The notes: generated by a model from the sequence alone, not told the origin. A DNA stretch of 64,000 nt from Symbiodinium kawagutii (GCA_009767595.1 VSDK01018014.1:351237-415236); one strand, 5' to 3'; numbered from the stretch's first letter, positions 53,802 through 64,000 are shown. Program-made: numbers and translations.

Positions 53802-56184
53802 CCTATATGTAGATATAGATGATATACCTTCTCCAAGCATCGCATCGGCTGCCAAGGCACGAACCTGTTCCTCAATGGCTTCCCGGTAATGTGCCAAGTC
53901 TTCACGACTCGGAGCCGGCGCGGAGTTCTGCAGTTTCACTTTCATGTTGGAAATGGCTCGCAGCCACAGCCTGAGCTCCCCAGGGATGGCTGACCCCCTG
54001 GGTGACCCCCTGGGCTACCGCAATGGGCTCCCCCCCCGGTTGAAGGAAGTAGTGGTGATGCATGAGGGATCCAGCGGTACAGCAGATCAGATCAAGTAGG
54101 GCTAGTGGAACTGGTGATCTGCTTGAGAATAGTATATAGATCCATGCAACTCCACCACGCTGTGTGTGTCGGTGTGTGAAAACAGATGTGGTTCATCATC
54201 CGTAGAGCAATGCGGTTGTGGGTTGCCGACGCCCCAAAACCTATAACTGCGAACCCACGACTGACTCAGGCTCATCTATTGAGATACCAATTTTCACTGC
54301 TGGTCCAGCTTTGCGTTTTGACTATACTTAAGCGTGTTAGCTTTGGGATGGACTTGGGATACCCCCATGGGTACGGATATTCAGGGGCTCAAAAAGCTGG
54401 TCGTGTTGGCCAGTAGACTTACATCATGGGGTAGTAGGGTCAAATAAAATATCGGAAACCACCACTGCTTCTCCACATAAGGCCTTTGGTTTGGCCCATG
54501 GCATGGCATCCCTGTCTGCTATGGGTGGAAAGTGACCAAATTCTGGATGGATAGCTATGGACAACTTGATCATTTCCTTTGTGAGCGTTCCTGTGACTGT
54601 GATTAGATCATCTTAGATATACATACTTCTGTATGACTTGGTCCCATCACTGGCTGTACACGATCCAGACCCTGAAACTTTCTTTCAGCCATCGTCCGTG
54701 CAGAAAAATCGTGACCATTGATGCAGAAGCAGGTGCAAGACACACCCACCTGAGCAGGGGTTCGGCTTGGCTCGCAAAAGCTTCTTGTCACAAGACAAGC
54801 TTTGCCAAGAAACACAAACAGAAATAATTAGTTTATGTGTATGTTTGTGTTCACACATGTGGAGGATGTAAGCAACAAACCACCAAGGAGGTAGAACGGA
54901 CAAAATCTGTGTGTAGAATCAGCGAGGGAGTCAAGCTAGGTGAAAGCTAGTTGACCCTGAGGAACTTTGGTCAACCAAGAATCTCCCCCGCTGACTTGCA
55001 AATCTATGCCCCGAACCAGTAGGGTGCCCCACCTTTTCAAAGCAGTTGCTTGCCACTGACAGCCAAATTTCCATGGCCAAGCGTTGACATTGCTCATTCT
55101 CATAAAAGGCGAGTCTTGCCAAATCGCTGCCACGGGTGTGGGGTGAAAGTTCGCCATACAAAATCGTGGCCACATCATCCCCACTATGGTACAAGACATA
55201 GCCTGCCATCAGCCGCCGCGCCGTGACTGCAGCGGCGCAGATGGGTTCGCAGGAGATGCTGAAGGGCGGGAACAGTGACTGAGTGACCAGATGAACCTGG
55301 GCGACAGCGATAGGTCAAACCCTAAAATTCTGCCATTAGATGGGTCCAAAAAGCCATTCCAAAGGAATATGACCCGTCTAATGATATGCCATTGGTTGGT
55401 ATCAACTCAGCCGATTGATGATTTTCGACTGCAGAGTTGGCTCAGCAAAGCGAAGCCATGTTCTCACTGCATGGCTGGCTTGGAATTGCATGGCTGTAGT
55501 CGGACATATGCACATCTCCCAGCAGTAAAATCATCGCTTTTCCGACAGCTTCAACATCCTAGATCACGCTCTTTGGTGATGAACCTACATCAAACATACC
55601 TGTAGAATCTGATAGAAATACATACAATGATTTTTTTTACAAATATATATATATATATACATACATACCTAAAAATACACACCTTCTATATCTTTCTGTA
55701 CCTAATCTCTGATTACAGTAGCTATTAACTTCAGATATCTTCCCTGACTGGAACGGATCCCCCGGATTTCTTCCCCGACAAGGAACTGCTCTAGCCACAT
55801 CTGCCACCCACTGCTGTCGTTCCTTTTCTGCCAGTGTTTCATCATCCGCTGAGACTCCGAAAAAGTAGCAGAGGTTCTTCACAAAGAAAAAGATCTTGAA
55901 AATCTTCAAAGACATGAGTTGGCTACATGCCGCAGAATCCTGAAATTTGCAATTCCGCACCAAGGTGAAAGGCGAAAAGCATGCTCGCACCTCCTTGCCA
56001 TTGTGGGAAATGGAAAGACCATTGACATAGAGCGCCACCTGAACCTTTTCAGCCGCTGAATCTGATCGCAAGAACCAAACATCCCCGGATCGCAAGGGCT
56101 TCCCACGCAAGGGTTGACCCATATCCGTGGAGTAGGCCAACAAATCCGAAAATCGTGCGGGCTGAATGGGCACTGCGGCACCAC
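53417..56184 (-). CDS. multi-exon gene with N-terminal PH-like domain
   Basis: Five exons (56184-55730, 55296-55033, 54749-54627, 53975-53828, 53592-53417) join in one frame. The first holds a PH-like fold: strands around VQVALYVNGLSISHNGKEVR, a second half FFVKNLCYFFGVSADDETLA, and a helix ERQQWVADVARAV whose Trp matches the invariant PH Trp. Later exons read AGYVLYHSGDDVATILYGEL, FCINGHDFSARTMAERKFQG, LRLWLRAISNMKVKLQ and VDALLQRIHWDRHNDSGN. PH domains bind phosphoinositides or proteins at membranes. The rest is not recognised. All donors are GT. The true start and end lie outside these exons. Confidence 0.72.
53714..53803. repeat. (GATA)n microsatellite in PH-gene intron
   Basis: About 22 uninterrupted ATAG units lie between exons 4 and 5. 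Open frames of Ser-Ile-Tyr-Leu repeats across it are artefacts. Confidence 0.9.
53828..53975 (-). CDS. exon 4 of the PH-like gene
   Basis: 148 nt ending GAAG|GTATAT. It reads LRLWLRAISNMKVKLQNSAP, APSREDLAHYREAIEEQVRA and LAADAMLGE, a helical acidic region. The acceptor is uncertain. GGGGAG at 53,976 gives the matching phase but is a weak site, and CCCAG lies further upstream. Confidence 0.65.
54202..54269 (+). CDS. candidate exon with GC donor
   Basis: After CATCCGTAG|AG the frame reads AMRLWVADAPKPITANPRLT then Q up to CTCAG|GCTCATC. It lies in an intron of the minus-strand PH gene, which lowers confidence. Confidence 0.3.
54627..54749 (-). CDS. exon 3 of the PH-like gene
   Basis: 123 nt, phase 0 to 0, from CCTGCTCAG|GTG to ACAGAA|GTATGT, a consensus donor. 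It reads VGVSCTCFCINGHDFSARTM then AERKFQGLDRVQPVMGPSHT. The plus strand is open here too, but the phase fit on both sides favours minus. Confidence 0.65.
55033..55296 (-). CDS. exon 2 of the PH-like gene
   Basis: 264 nt, phase 0 to 0, from CGCCCAG|GTT to GAAAAG|GTGGGG. It reads FPPFSISCEPICAAAVTARR, AGYVLYHSGDDVATILYGEL and FYENEQCQRLAMEIWLSVAS. No domain recognised. Confidence 0.7.
55730..56184 (-). CDS. PH-like exon (exon 1 of those found)
   Basis: 455 nt from ATCGCCCAG|GT to TCTGAA|GTTAAT. It contains the complete PH-like unit, from KPLRSGDVWFLRSDSAAEKV to the Trp-bearing helix, followed by NPGDPFQSGKISE. A GTACAG donor 28 bases further on would break the phase with the next exon. Confidence 0.7.
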
Positions 56185-56318
56185 CTGGGCGATATGGTCA
56201 ATCTTTATTTGTTTGCTGGGGGTTATCACTGATTCATTGATAATGATGGTCATTTATGAATTATCATATGCTAAGTGTGATGGTTGCAAAATATTGTCTT
56301 TTGGGTGTGTGTTGATCT

Positions 56319-56679
56319 ATGGGCCTGTCGCCTGAGGTACGTAATTACTGCTCCACAATCGGTCTGCGCTACTCACTCAACAAGCATGTCAACAGTGGTT
56401 GTCCAACCCTGCGGCCTAAGCCATCAAAGTCCAGTTCTGCTGCCTCTTCGCCTGGAAACCACTCAGTGTTGCACAAGCATCTGCACGCTTGTGAGACCAT
56501 TGCTACCGCCTTGCCGGGGCCGCCTAGGCGGTCTTCGATTCCGCACCCCCATCATTGCCGCCCATTGGGAGCTGTGAGTGGACACAACTCCTCTGGTTTG
56601 AACCAAACATGGCAGAGGACCGTGCTGGTGGAGAATGGTTCGTGGACAATGGTTCGTGGAGGATGGTTCGGCACAGGGG
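56319..56679 (+). CDS. long exon, unknown protein
   Basis: From ATG 56,319 the frame reads MGLSPEVRNYCSTIGLRYSL, NKHVNSGCPTLRPKPSKSSS and NQTWQRTVLVENGSWTMVRG up to CAGGGG|GTAGTG. It is open for 120 codons with G/C-rich third positions. It lies just upstream of the PH gene in the opposite direction, so the two may share a divergent intergenic region of about 130 bp. Product not recognised. Confidence 0.5.
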
Positions 56680-57017
56680 GTAGTGACCATCATCAAAGAT
56701 TCGTCCGGATTGTTAACAGTAAACTGTCAATTTGGATGAGCTGCTATTGATTGAGTCCTACTGTATCTCCAGGTTTTCCTCAGGTTGTTGGATCAATTAC
56801 AGGCGATGATAACCAACAAACAACCATCCAATCATTGATGATGGCCATTTTAGAACAGGCTTAAGGCACTGTCTGAGCCATCCTGGTGTGGCATGCATCG
56901 CTTCCCACTTCATAAGAGGCCGAAATAAGCCATTACCATCTTGAAATCTAACAACACTGGCTGGAAAATGCACTATGACTGTAGATAATTTGTTGGTAAA
57001 TCACCATATTCCCTGAC

Positions 57018-57146
57018 CACAGGATACGAAGAAACCCTCTTGACAAAGACCCGTCGCGTTCTGCTTCAGTGTCAAGCTTGCGCTAAGTGAAGTCATCCTG
57101 GTTGGTGGAATACGTGACACAAAGTGAGTAGATTCGTGCGACCTCC
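57018..57146 (-). CDS. candidate exon
   Basis: After GATGAACAAG... CAAG|GG the minus frame reads RSHESTHFVSRIPPTRMTSL then SASLTLKQNATGLCQEGFFV up to TGTG|GTCAGG. Confidence 0.4.
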
Positions 57147-57443
57147 CTTGATGAACAAGTAGCATGATAAAAATAGAAGCAGTTCTACTTAGAACTATAG
57201 CATTGTGGAGTAAACTACATATAATACAATTACTCACGTGTATCAATGTATATATACATTATAGGTTGAAAAGGACTGCACTCTGCGTCTTCGCCTGTTC
57301 CTGCCTTCATTGCTGTGGAATTCTACCAGTAAAATCACCCCAAGCAACCTACAGCAGGGTCTACCAATAATAGCAATGCAAGCTGCTGAAAGGCTTCCAC
57401 AAAAAAGGTTGGAAAATATACCTCTAATCTCGTTGAACTACAG

Positions 57444-57607
57444 ATGGCTTAAAGCTCCTACTGTCACCACCACTTGAACCAGCTTTGGATGTTTGCCTCG
57501 AGGCTTTTCAGCAAGCCTAAGAACAGTTTTTCTCGCCTCTGGATGATGGAGATTTTCGTTCACTTCCTCCTGACCTCAAAGACTGTGCTGGGGGGGCTTT
57601 GGAATAG
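57444..57607 (+). CDS. coding-like stretch with an in-frame stop
   Basis: After GAACTACAG|AT the frame reads GLKLLLSPPLEPALDVCLEA then FQQA, a TAA, then EQFFSPLDDGDFRSLPPDLK and DCAGGALE to TAG. Both halves look coding in the same frame, so this is a decayed exon, a base error, or two exons. A second plus frame is open throughout. Confidence 0.35.
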
Positions 57608-57801
57608 GTAGAATGTCAAGGACTTTGGCTGAGTTGTGAGCAGTGCAAAAAGCCAGCTACGTACAGCTTCCTTGCTGTGGGGTTTCTAAGCCTCTGCAGT
57701 GACAGTTCTGCACTGGCGTACCACCATAGTCCAGATCAGTCATGATCTTCATTAATGGTAGATCTATATTAGTACACCGCCATTAATGTATCCGTAAATA
57801 G

Positions 57802-58167
57802 GTGGACCTCCCATTACAATTGAATGTATTTGTGGTCTTCAAGAGATTGCAATCTGATGATAATTCCCTGCTGCAAACGTCCGGGTACCCATCAGCGATG
57901 AGTCCCACACCCAATGGGTCATGGGAAGCAGAATATCCAAAGAATAAATTACAAATTGGCTTTGCAAGAAACTTCTGTCAACAACCGGCCCACCTGGAAA
58001 TCATGAGAAGCAATGATGATATCGCATTTTTAAGCTATGGTGATGGCAGCCTATCTTCCACCGATCGCGCAAATTCATCATCTCCTAAATGTCACTCACA
58101 AGTTCATGATTCTGAATGTCCCCCCGAGATCTATCCTGTTGTCACTCATTGCTTCGATATGTTAACG
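57802..58167 (+). CDS. exon of a compact-intron gene, unknown protein
   Basis: From TAAATAG|GTG the frame gives 122 codons: SGYPSAMSPTPNGSWEAEYP, KNKLQIGFARNFCQQPAHLE and SSPKCHSQVHDSECPPEIYP, ending TTAACG|GTATTT. Phase 0 at both ends. No recognised family. Confidence 0.55.
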
Positions 58168-58244
58168 GTATTTTGCTTGTGTTTAGTTGGTTTCAACCCT
58201 CAGCATAACAACCATTCAAACACTTGGAAACGTCTGTGTCTCAG

Positions 58245-58460
58245 GAAGTTGTAGGGGAAAGCTATGTTATCCCACCAAGAACTGTTTGCGCAATGCTGGA
58301 ACTCCCAATTCAAGATTTCTATATCAGTGCTTGGCAACACCGAAAAGTGCACATGGCGAACATCAGGAAAAAATATAGATGCTATGTTTTGCCCTACCTT
58401 TTGAACAAATACGTTTTTCAACCACAAAGAAATGTTCAAATAGAGTTATCAATCAAATAA
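58245..58460 (+). CDS. terminal exon after a 77-nt intron
   Basis: The intron 58,168-58,244 is GT-AG with acceptor GTCTGTGTCTCAG. The frame continues EVVGESYVIPPRTVCAMLEL, PIQDFYISAWQHRKVHMANI and KYVFQPQRNVQIELSIK to TAA. Together with the previous exon it is one of two genes here with introns near 80 nt. Confidence 0.55.
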   Translation, partial: EVVGESYVIPPRTVCAMLELPIQDFYISAWQHRKVHMANIRKKYRCYVLPYLLNKYVFQPQRNVQIELSIK

Positions 58461-58639
58461 ACATGGGTTATCAATCAAATAAACATAAGTTTTCAATCAA
58501 ACAAACATGAGAGCTTTCATTGGGATTTTCGATTTTCACTACCCCTCTTCCGCTGACCACCGGCTCACACCAGGTGACCACCGGGCAGCCAGCTGACCGA
58601 GCCAGCCAACCAATCATCATTCACTGGTGTGGTTGGTTG

Positions 58640-58722
58640 GCCTTTTAATGATTCATGCGTTGGTATATGTTGGTATGTTGCTTGGTTGGTTGGTTGGTAT
58701 GTTGGTTGGCCAACCAATAATA
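58640..58722. repeat. TTGG/TATG repeats
   Basis: GGTTGGTTGGTATGTTGG-type units. Noncoding. Confidence 0.7.
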
Positions 58723-59020
58723 ATCATTCACTGATTCATGCTGCTTCTTGATGATCCTTTTTGGCAGAAACTGATGCCTCACGGTCAGAGAATATGATGT
58801 TGCTACATAAGATCCAAATGTGTAACAACTGCTGTAGACAAGCCATAGAACCATAGTTAGGCCTACACGATCCTATTAGCCAACTTCTCACGGTCACGGG
58901 GTGACCGTTGAAACCCAGCTCCACCGAGAAACGCAATCCGTTGGATCAAGCCATCCCACCTGGCGAAAAGCGAAGGCTTTGGAGGTTGAAAAAGTTGTGG
59001 CGACTGATTGACTGGATCAT

Positions 59021-59076
59021 GGGATTACAATGGGATTATAGTGGGATTATAGTGGGATTATAGTGGGATTATAATG
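59021..59076. repeat. TGGGATTATAG tandem repeat
   Basis: TGGGATTATAG is repeated five times with one or two changes, period 11-12. Confidence 0.8.
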
Positions 59077-59508
59077 ATAATCTTGATGATATTTGGGTAG
59101 TCTAGGATTATAATAATCCATTCCATTGGGATGTTCAAAACTGATTATCTGGATTCTTGATGGGACATGACGCTTGTCTGTACTCAAATATATGACGACA
59201 ACAATATTCACAGGAACCTGATCCATGACTACACTGGTTGCTGGATGCTTCATGGATCATCATGGTCCGAGCGATATAACATCTGCGGCCTCCTACAAGA
59301 ACGCGACAGCTCGGCTAAGCCTAGCCAATGAAAATGTGGTAGTACCGAGATATAAAACGCGGACTTAGACTTATGATATATTATAAACTTGGTTCTGCAG
59401 TGTTTCACACTACGTCCAGTTTGAGGCACTCATGTACTAATCAGAAGTCACCCAACACTTGTTGTATGTCCGTAAATGAGTCCCAGACTCCCGCAAACTG
59501 TGCCGGCT

Positions 59509-59655
59509 TTTACATAGAGAACCGGTACCCAAGGAGAATACCCTGTTGGACACCCCCATGGTGCAGCTCGGCCACCTGGAGTCCAAGTCCGGAACCCCGG
59601 AAGTGCAAGCCGGACATTCCACCTGGTCCTGCCAACAACAGCTGCAGTGTCAGCC
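59509..59655 (-). CDS. candidate terminal exon
   Basis: After GTCAACAG|GG the minus frame reads LTLQLLLAGPGGMSGLHFRG, SGLGLQVAELHHGGVQQGIL and LGYRFSM to TAA. The plus strand is open in three frames, so the strand is tentative. Confidence 0.4.
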
Positions 59656-59731
59656 CTGTTGACTTTTCATTGCCGGGGAATCATATGCAACTGGATGATA
59701 GTTTCTATCCGACGAGCTACTGCTGAAACAG

Positions 59732-60066
59732 ATATCAGCAATATATCCAGAACTGGGATGAACTGGGGGCACACCCAACTACTCCCCAAACTGATCACCT
59801 TGAATGCAGACGAGCATTTTCAAGGGTTTGACCATCCATGGATAAAGCTAAATCGATGTGCACATAGTTTTGGACAGTCAGCGCAGTCAGCGGTAAAAAT
59901 AGCTTGGCAAATCACTAGCAAAAACAGGATGACCAGGCTAACTAAATGGGATAACTCCGGGATAAACCAAATAATTACAGTGGGACATAGTGGGACTAAT
60001 ATGCAGTCGGTAAACCCACAATGCATCAATCTACCTGCCCTAGATATGGTTGATGGCCAGATTTGA
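59732..60066 (+). CDS. candidate terminal exon, unknown
   Basis: From TGAAACAG|AT the frame reads TGMNWGHTQLLPKLITLNAD, EHFQGFDHPWIKLNRCAHSF and GHSGTNMQSVNPQCINLPAL to TGA. More than 105 codons open. Antisense is open but hydrophobic. Confidence 0.4.
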
Positions 60067-60683
60067 CGGATTCCAGCGGAAATCTTCTCACCACACCTTC
60101 TCAAGTGGTTGTTTTCCGTGGGGCAAAACAAGCGTTTACGTTTTTTATCATTCTTATCATTTCTTCGTTGTCCATTATTCTTATTAAATTCTTATCATTT
60201 CTTATCCATGTTTGTTCATTCATATCTTCATGAGCATGCGGGATCAGCCAACCAGGGTTGAATCATCCTCCTGATAAAGGCAGGCAAGAAAAATGCTGTT
60301 AGAATCTTCTGGCTGGCATTACCAGTGCGCATGCCGTTGCCCGTGATGTTTGTTCTCTTGATATGATTTACTTGTCGTTCAATGCGCTGATTCGCTGAAG
60401 TTTCAAGATCCAATACCATCTGATACAAATATCTACCAATTTCTGGAAAGCCTTCCTCTTCATGTCTTTTTCATTCAAGAAATGCGTGATGAACTGGATC
60501 ACATGCGGGGGAATTGTCGGATGTGTCAACTTGGCAGTTGGGAAAGTTGATATTCAATTAACCCCTATATATAGATTTATTCTCTGTGCTGGGGATAAGG
60601 CCATCCACTAGGCTTAGGTAAGCCCCTGCGATCAACACAAGGACAAAAACAACCTCACCGCCATCTTTATCTGTTCGTAGTCA

Positions 60684-61010
60684 TTGTCACATCATACAAC
60701 ATACGACACGCAGCACATGCAGCACATGCAGCACATGCATCATGATCAGTGGCGCCTTGTCACCCTGGCTGGTGGCAGCCACTGGTGCATCCCATCTTTG
60801 TGCTGCAACAGTGGCCTGGCCATGCCAATGGGAGGCTCGCCAACGGGGGGAACCCCGGGCTGCTATCCTGGTTACAGAGTGACTCAAAGTTTGTGATGTC
60901 ACAAGCTCCAAGCTCCCGTCATTTTCTGAGTACCCCTGGTCTTCGCAGCAAGTCAAAGTACTCAACAGTCACTTCATTATCAACTGATGATACCTACTAC
61001 AGTAGATCCT
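60684..61010. other. coding-like island, strand undecided
   Basis: GCAGCACAT is iterated three times at 60,711-60,738. Beyond it plus frames (QAPSSRHFLSTPGLRSKSKY) and a minus frame (VTRIAARGSPRWRASHWHGQ) are both open. Confidence 0.3.
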
Positions 61011-61079
61011 ATTAGCATATCATCCATCCTAAGCTAAATTACTTCTTGCAAGGTCCGTTGGTAACTCACCCACCCATCT

Positions 61080-61198
61080 CCACAAGCGCAATGGAAATTA
61101 TACCCTGCCTGGGTGGCCACAACTTCAACGGGACCCCTGTCGGCGTCCGCATCCAGTGGCTTTGGGACAGGCACCTTGGCAGCCACTTGCTGCAGGGG
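61080..61198 (-). CDS. exon with consensus GTGAGT donor, unknown
   Basis: After CAAAATAAG|CCC the minus frame reads LQQVAAKVPVPKPLDADADR then GPVEVVATQAGYNFHCACGD up to GGTGG|GTGAGT. The donor is the best consensus match on this strand. Plus frames are open but less convincing. Confidence 0.5.
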
Positions 61199-61488
61199 CT
61201 TATTTTGATTATGTCAATGGTGAATAATGTTGAGAATTATATATTGTTATTTGATAACCACAACCAGTTATGATTGAGAATAAACAATGGTGAATAGTAA
61301 CGATCCAATGGTTCACTATTCCAATTAGTGATGGCAAAGACCTTGGTGATGGTTGAGAATCGTCAACAGGCAATCGCGTCTTTCAGTGAATATTTGAGGT
61401 TGATTCATAACAACTAATCGGATCTCATGATGATCAATAACCACTGGCGGTTGCATTGATCCCATCTGCGCTGCTGGTTTCAACGGGT

Positions 61489-61680
61489 TGTGCCAGGAAG
61501 CGAAAAAATGAATTACGGCAGAAACCTTCTCCCGTTTGCGCCCCGACAGATTGGAACGCTGCCTCTGCTAGAATCATCTAGAAGAACTGTTGGGTTCAGT
61601 TGTCTACTCAAAATGGTCAGGAACCATCTAGAAGCAACAAATGGTTTGCAAAGAACCCAATGGCTGGAAGATGCTTCCTG
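61489..61680 (+). CDS. candidate exon, frame undecided
   Basis: After TTGTGCCAG one frame reads SEKMNYGRNLLPFAPRQIGT and runs 60 codons. Another reads KRKNELRQKPSPVCAPTDWN and stops sooner. Confidence 0.35.
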
Positions 61681-61779
61681 ACCATTGAGAGACACGTGAA
61701 TTGCATGTAAGCATTCACATTCTCGTTGACTAGACACAACCCTTACTGGAAAAAAATGATTGGGTATGTCTATATAGAG

Positions 61780-61818
61780 ATATATATATATATACATATA
61801 TATATATATTATATATGT
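61780..61818. repeat. TATA tract
   Basis: A (TA)n run with short interruptions. Confidence 0.8.
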
Positions 61819-62147
61819 TATATGTACATTTTGCTCAAAAGACAATAAGGCCGCAGGTCAAATCCCTACATTGCCTGTCAACATCCAAATCAAGAAGTCC
61901 AATAGTAAAAACACAATCCAGCCATGGATCCAAACACATATGCAGGAACACTACAAAATCACCCAAAGCTGAACTCTTGCTTGGTGGAAATCATTCCTTT
62001 CTGTTCCGGGTACTCATGCTTTCAATCATAGGTACCATACAACCCCTAGGTCTTCAGAACTTCAAAAAGCCACACCCAGGTTGGGTGTATTTGATGATAC
62101 TTGGCATTCTGATGTTCGTTTCTGGTGACTTTGCTCATTCTCATCAT

Positions 62148-62220
62148 TATGATGACGATGATGATGATGATGACGATGACGATGACGAGGACGATGATGA
62201 CGACGACGACGACGACGACG

Positions 62221-62282
<62 letters not shown>

Positions 62283-62283
62283 C

Positions 62284-62337
<54 letters not shown>

Positions 62338-62350
62338 CTGGTGGTGGTGG
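62148..62350. repeat. (GAT/GAC)n microsatellite ending in GGT
   Basis: About 200 bases of GAT/GAC triplets end with GGTGGTGGT. Frames of poly-Asp, Met or Ile are artefacts, including the long ORF that enters from 61,815. Confidence 0.9.
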
Positions 62351-62361
62351 TGTCTGGTGAC

Positions 62362-62447
62362 GTCCAGGGAGTCATCGCTTCGTCCGGGCCTCTCTTGGCA
62401 ATGAGGTATGTGCTGGTGGCGGCATCCTGCTGCGAGAAGCCGCGACG
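62362..62447 (-). CDS. exon next to a GAT microsatellite
   Basis: After CTGTGAAG|CGT the minus frame reads RRGFSQQDAATSTYLIAKRG then PDEAMTPW up to GGAC|GTCACC. The microsatellite begins about 12 bases downstream, within the putative intron. Confidence 0.45.
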
Positions 62448-63271
62448 CTTCACAGGACCCCAAGGGCCATCATGCATTTGCATCGATGTCATTATGCATA
62501 CAGATGGGCTTGTCAAAAAATGTTGTATCCCCAAAACTGCTTGTTTCCCTGTTAATAACAGATACATAAGCATGTGCAGAAAATGAATGAACATAGGTGC
62601 TGTATGTACATCATCCGCAAAACAGTATGTCTTTGCAGAAAATATATGTGATTATCAACACATTCTTGCATACCCACTGGAATAAGTGTATACATTCACA
62701 ATCACACATGTATAGCCGAATAGCTGTGTACATATCTTCTTAAGTAACTGCGAGTCCATCTGGTCTTTTTTCGTCACGGATTCGATCGATGCAAGAGCCA
62801 CAGTGAGTCTAAATTGGGGAGTGCTACGATTGACCTCTGATAATCAGAGATGGGCGACTTTGTTTTACTATCTCTAGAAATTTGAAAACAATCCCATGGA
62901 AATAAGTTTTCGTTATTTTACTTTTTGATTTTTTCTTGTCTCTACACATTTGTTTTACTTATCGCATCGTTTCCATTGCCTCACATAGCCCCAAAGAAAA
63001 GCACATGGCAGTCTCTGGTACGTTATCCTCCCAGCATTGCATTGTACAGTACACCACCAGCTGTTTGTTGACAAGTCTGCAACTGAGAGGCCCCATCTGC
63101 CATGGTTGAAGTGGTGTAGACCCTCATGTTGTCACCCACTTTCTGTTCTGGTTGCGGAAGGGGGGTTCCCACAGATCAATCAGCCAACAACATCTATCTT
63201 TAAAATAGTATCAAACAGTAAACAAAGCAACAATAATCAAGCATAATGCAGCATAATTCATAATCCAGGTC

Positions 63272-63465
63272 ATGTTTTCCAATCGATCCCAATTGTGGGT
63301 ACTCGCATTGTTGCTCGCACTAAACCAATCAGCCACTGAGCACCGAACCGCCGCGGACCTCAGGCATCAACAGCTGGGGTCCAGTAATGCTGCAGCCCAG
63401 TCCTTCTCTGCGCCGGCTCAGCGGCAGCCAGCCTTTGAAGCATCGCGGACACAGTGGCATTGGCG
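63272..63465 (+). CDS. first exon of a secreted or membrane protein
   Basis: The ATG opens MFSNRSQLWVLALLLALNQS, a signal-peptide pattern with a short basic start and a Leu/Ala core, then ATEHRTAADLRHQQLGSSNA and a Gln/Ala/Ser-rich region, ending TTGGCG|GTGAGG, a strong donor. The mature product is not identified. The minus strand is open but lacks such features. Confidence 0.55.
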
Positions 63466-64000
63466 GTGAGGCCACATGGAAGAACCGTTGATAATGGTTG
63501 AGACTGCTCAAAGATCTCAAAGTGCTTGATTAATGATGATAAACAATGGCAAACAAGTGGCCAATGGATCACAAGAATAATGATTAAGAATGTGCAAACA
63601 TGGGTCGGTCAAGGCAAATAATAGCGAAGAATTGCTCTCATGCACCGTGGATATGGGTGATACCTTGAGTGCAAAGTTGATCTGACAAGTCTCAAAAAAA
63701 ACAGGGGGTAGGCTGAACACATGGTCAACACTAAGGAAAACAAACTGCCAAATGATCGCAGCACTGTGACCAGCAACTCATGAAAGACTCCAACAGCAGA
63801 CCAACAAGCAAAGGATTTTAAATGTGTTTCAACTGCCAAAAGCTGAGATGTACGGCCCAGTGAATTCCTGAAAACCAAGGACGGATGCGGAAGACAGTTT
63901 TGCCTCTCATGAAGATGGGGGCCCCACTAAGCAATCTTGTGAGGTCCAAGGTTGCAGACAGAATTGAGTGCCTGGTCCCCCCAAACTGGTGGTTTCCCTA

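Noticed and set aside
1-64000. Relict dinoflagellate spliced-leader sequence.
   Set aside because: No stretch matching the conserved leader end (TTTTGGCTCAAG) was noticed on either strand, so the dinoflagellate assignment rests on gene style alone.

Overview
The window looks like nuclear DNA of a dinoflagellate. I infer this from gene style, because there is no rRNA and no relict spliced leader to read. Coding DNA is sparse and cut into very small exons (31 to about 280 nt). Introns begin with GC almost as often as with GT, acceptors are mostly AG|G, long introns are full of simple repeats, and short inverted-repeat elements are scattered between and inside genes. No operon, ribosome binding site, tRNA, rRNA, CRISPR or phage gene was seen. 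A run of Ns marks an assembly gap at 17,645-18,241.

The best-supported gene is on the minus strand at 15,120-6,683. It is a serine/threonine protein phosphatase of the PP2A/PP4/PP6 group, read through eight consecutive exons whose phases all agree. They carry HGGLSP, the WSDP/SPRGAG block, RAHQ and SAPNYCYR. Four of its seven introns start with GC, and one exon is 31 nt. The N-terminal half (GDxHG, GDxVDRG, GNHE) was not found and probably lies upstream.

Other supported genes are: a five-exon minus-strand gene starting with a PH-like domain (56,184-53,417); a minus-strand RING-type zinc-finger exon (43,860-43,735) with likely downstream exons; an intact intronless 160-codon Cys-rich gene (28,872-28,390) flanked by different tandem repeats; two plus-strand genes with introns of only about 80 nt (around 29.6-31.4 kb and 57.8-58.5 kb); and a signal-peptide first exon (63,272). 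About forty more exons are listed from open frames bounded by plausible splice sites. Their products are not recognised, and in GC-rich stretches the opposite strand is often open as well, so confidence is lower there.

The repeat landscape is rich. There are three families of 80-125 bp inverted-repeat elements, one of them (M1) with clear 4-bp target duplications in five copies. Tandem arrays have periods of 95, about 75, 62, 43, 33, 22 and 13 bp. Long trinucleotide arrays (CAT, GGT, AAC, GAT) and GATA arrays are present. Stretches of 3.6-6.6, 17.0-19.0, 22.9-23.7, 26.5-28.1, 33.4-34.1, 38.4-39.4, 41.6-42.0, 49.0-50.2 and 62.5-63.2 kb hold no gene I can support beyond the entries given.
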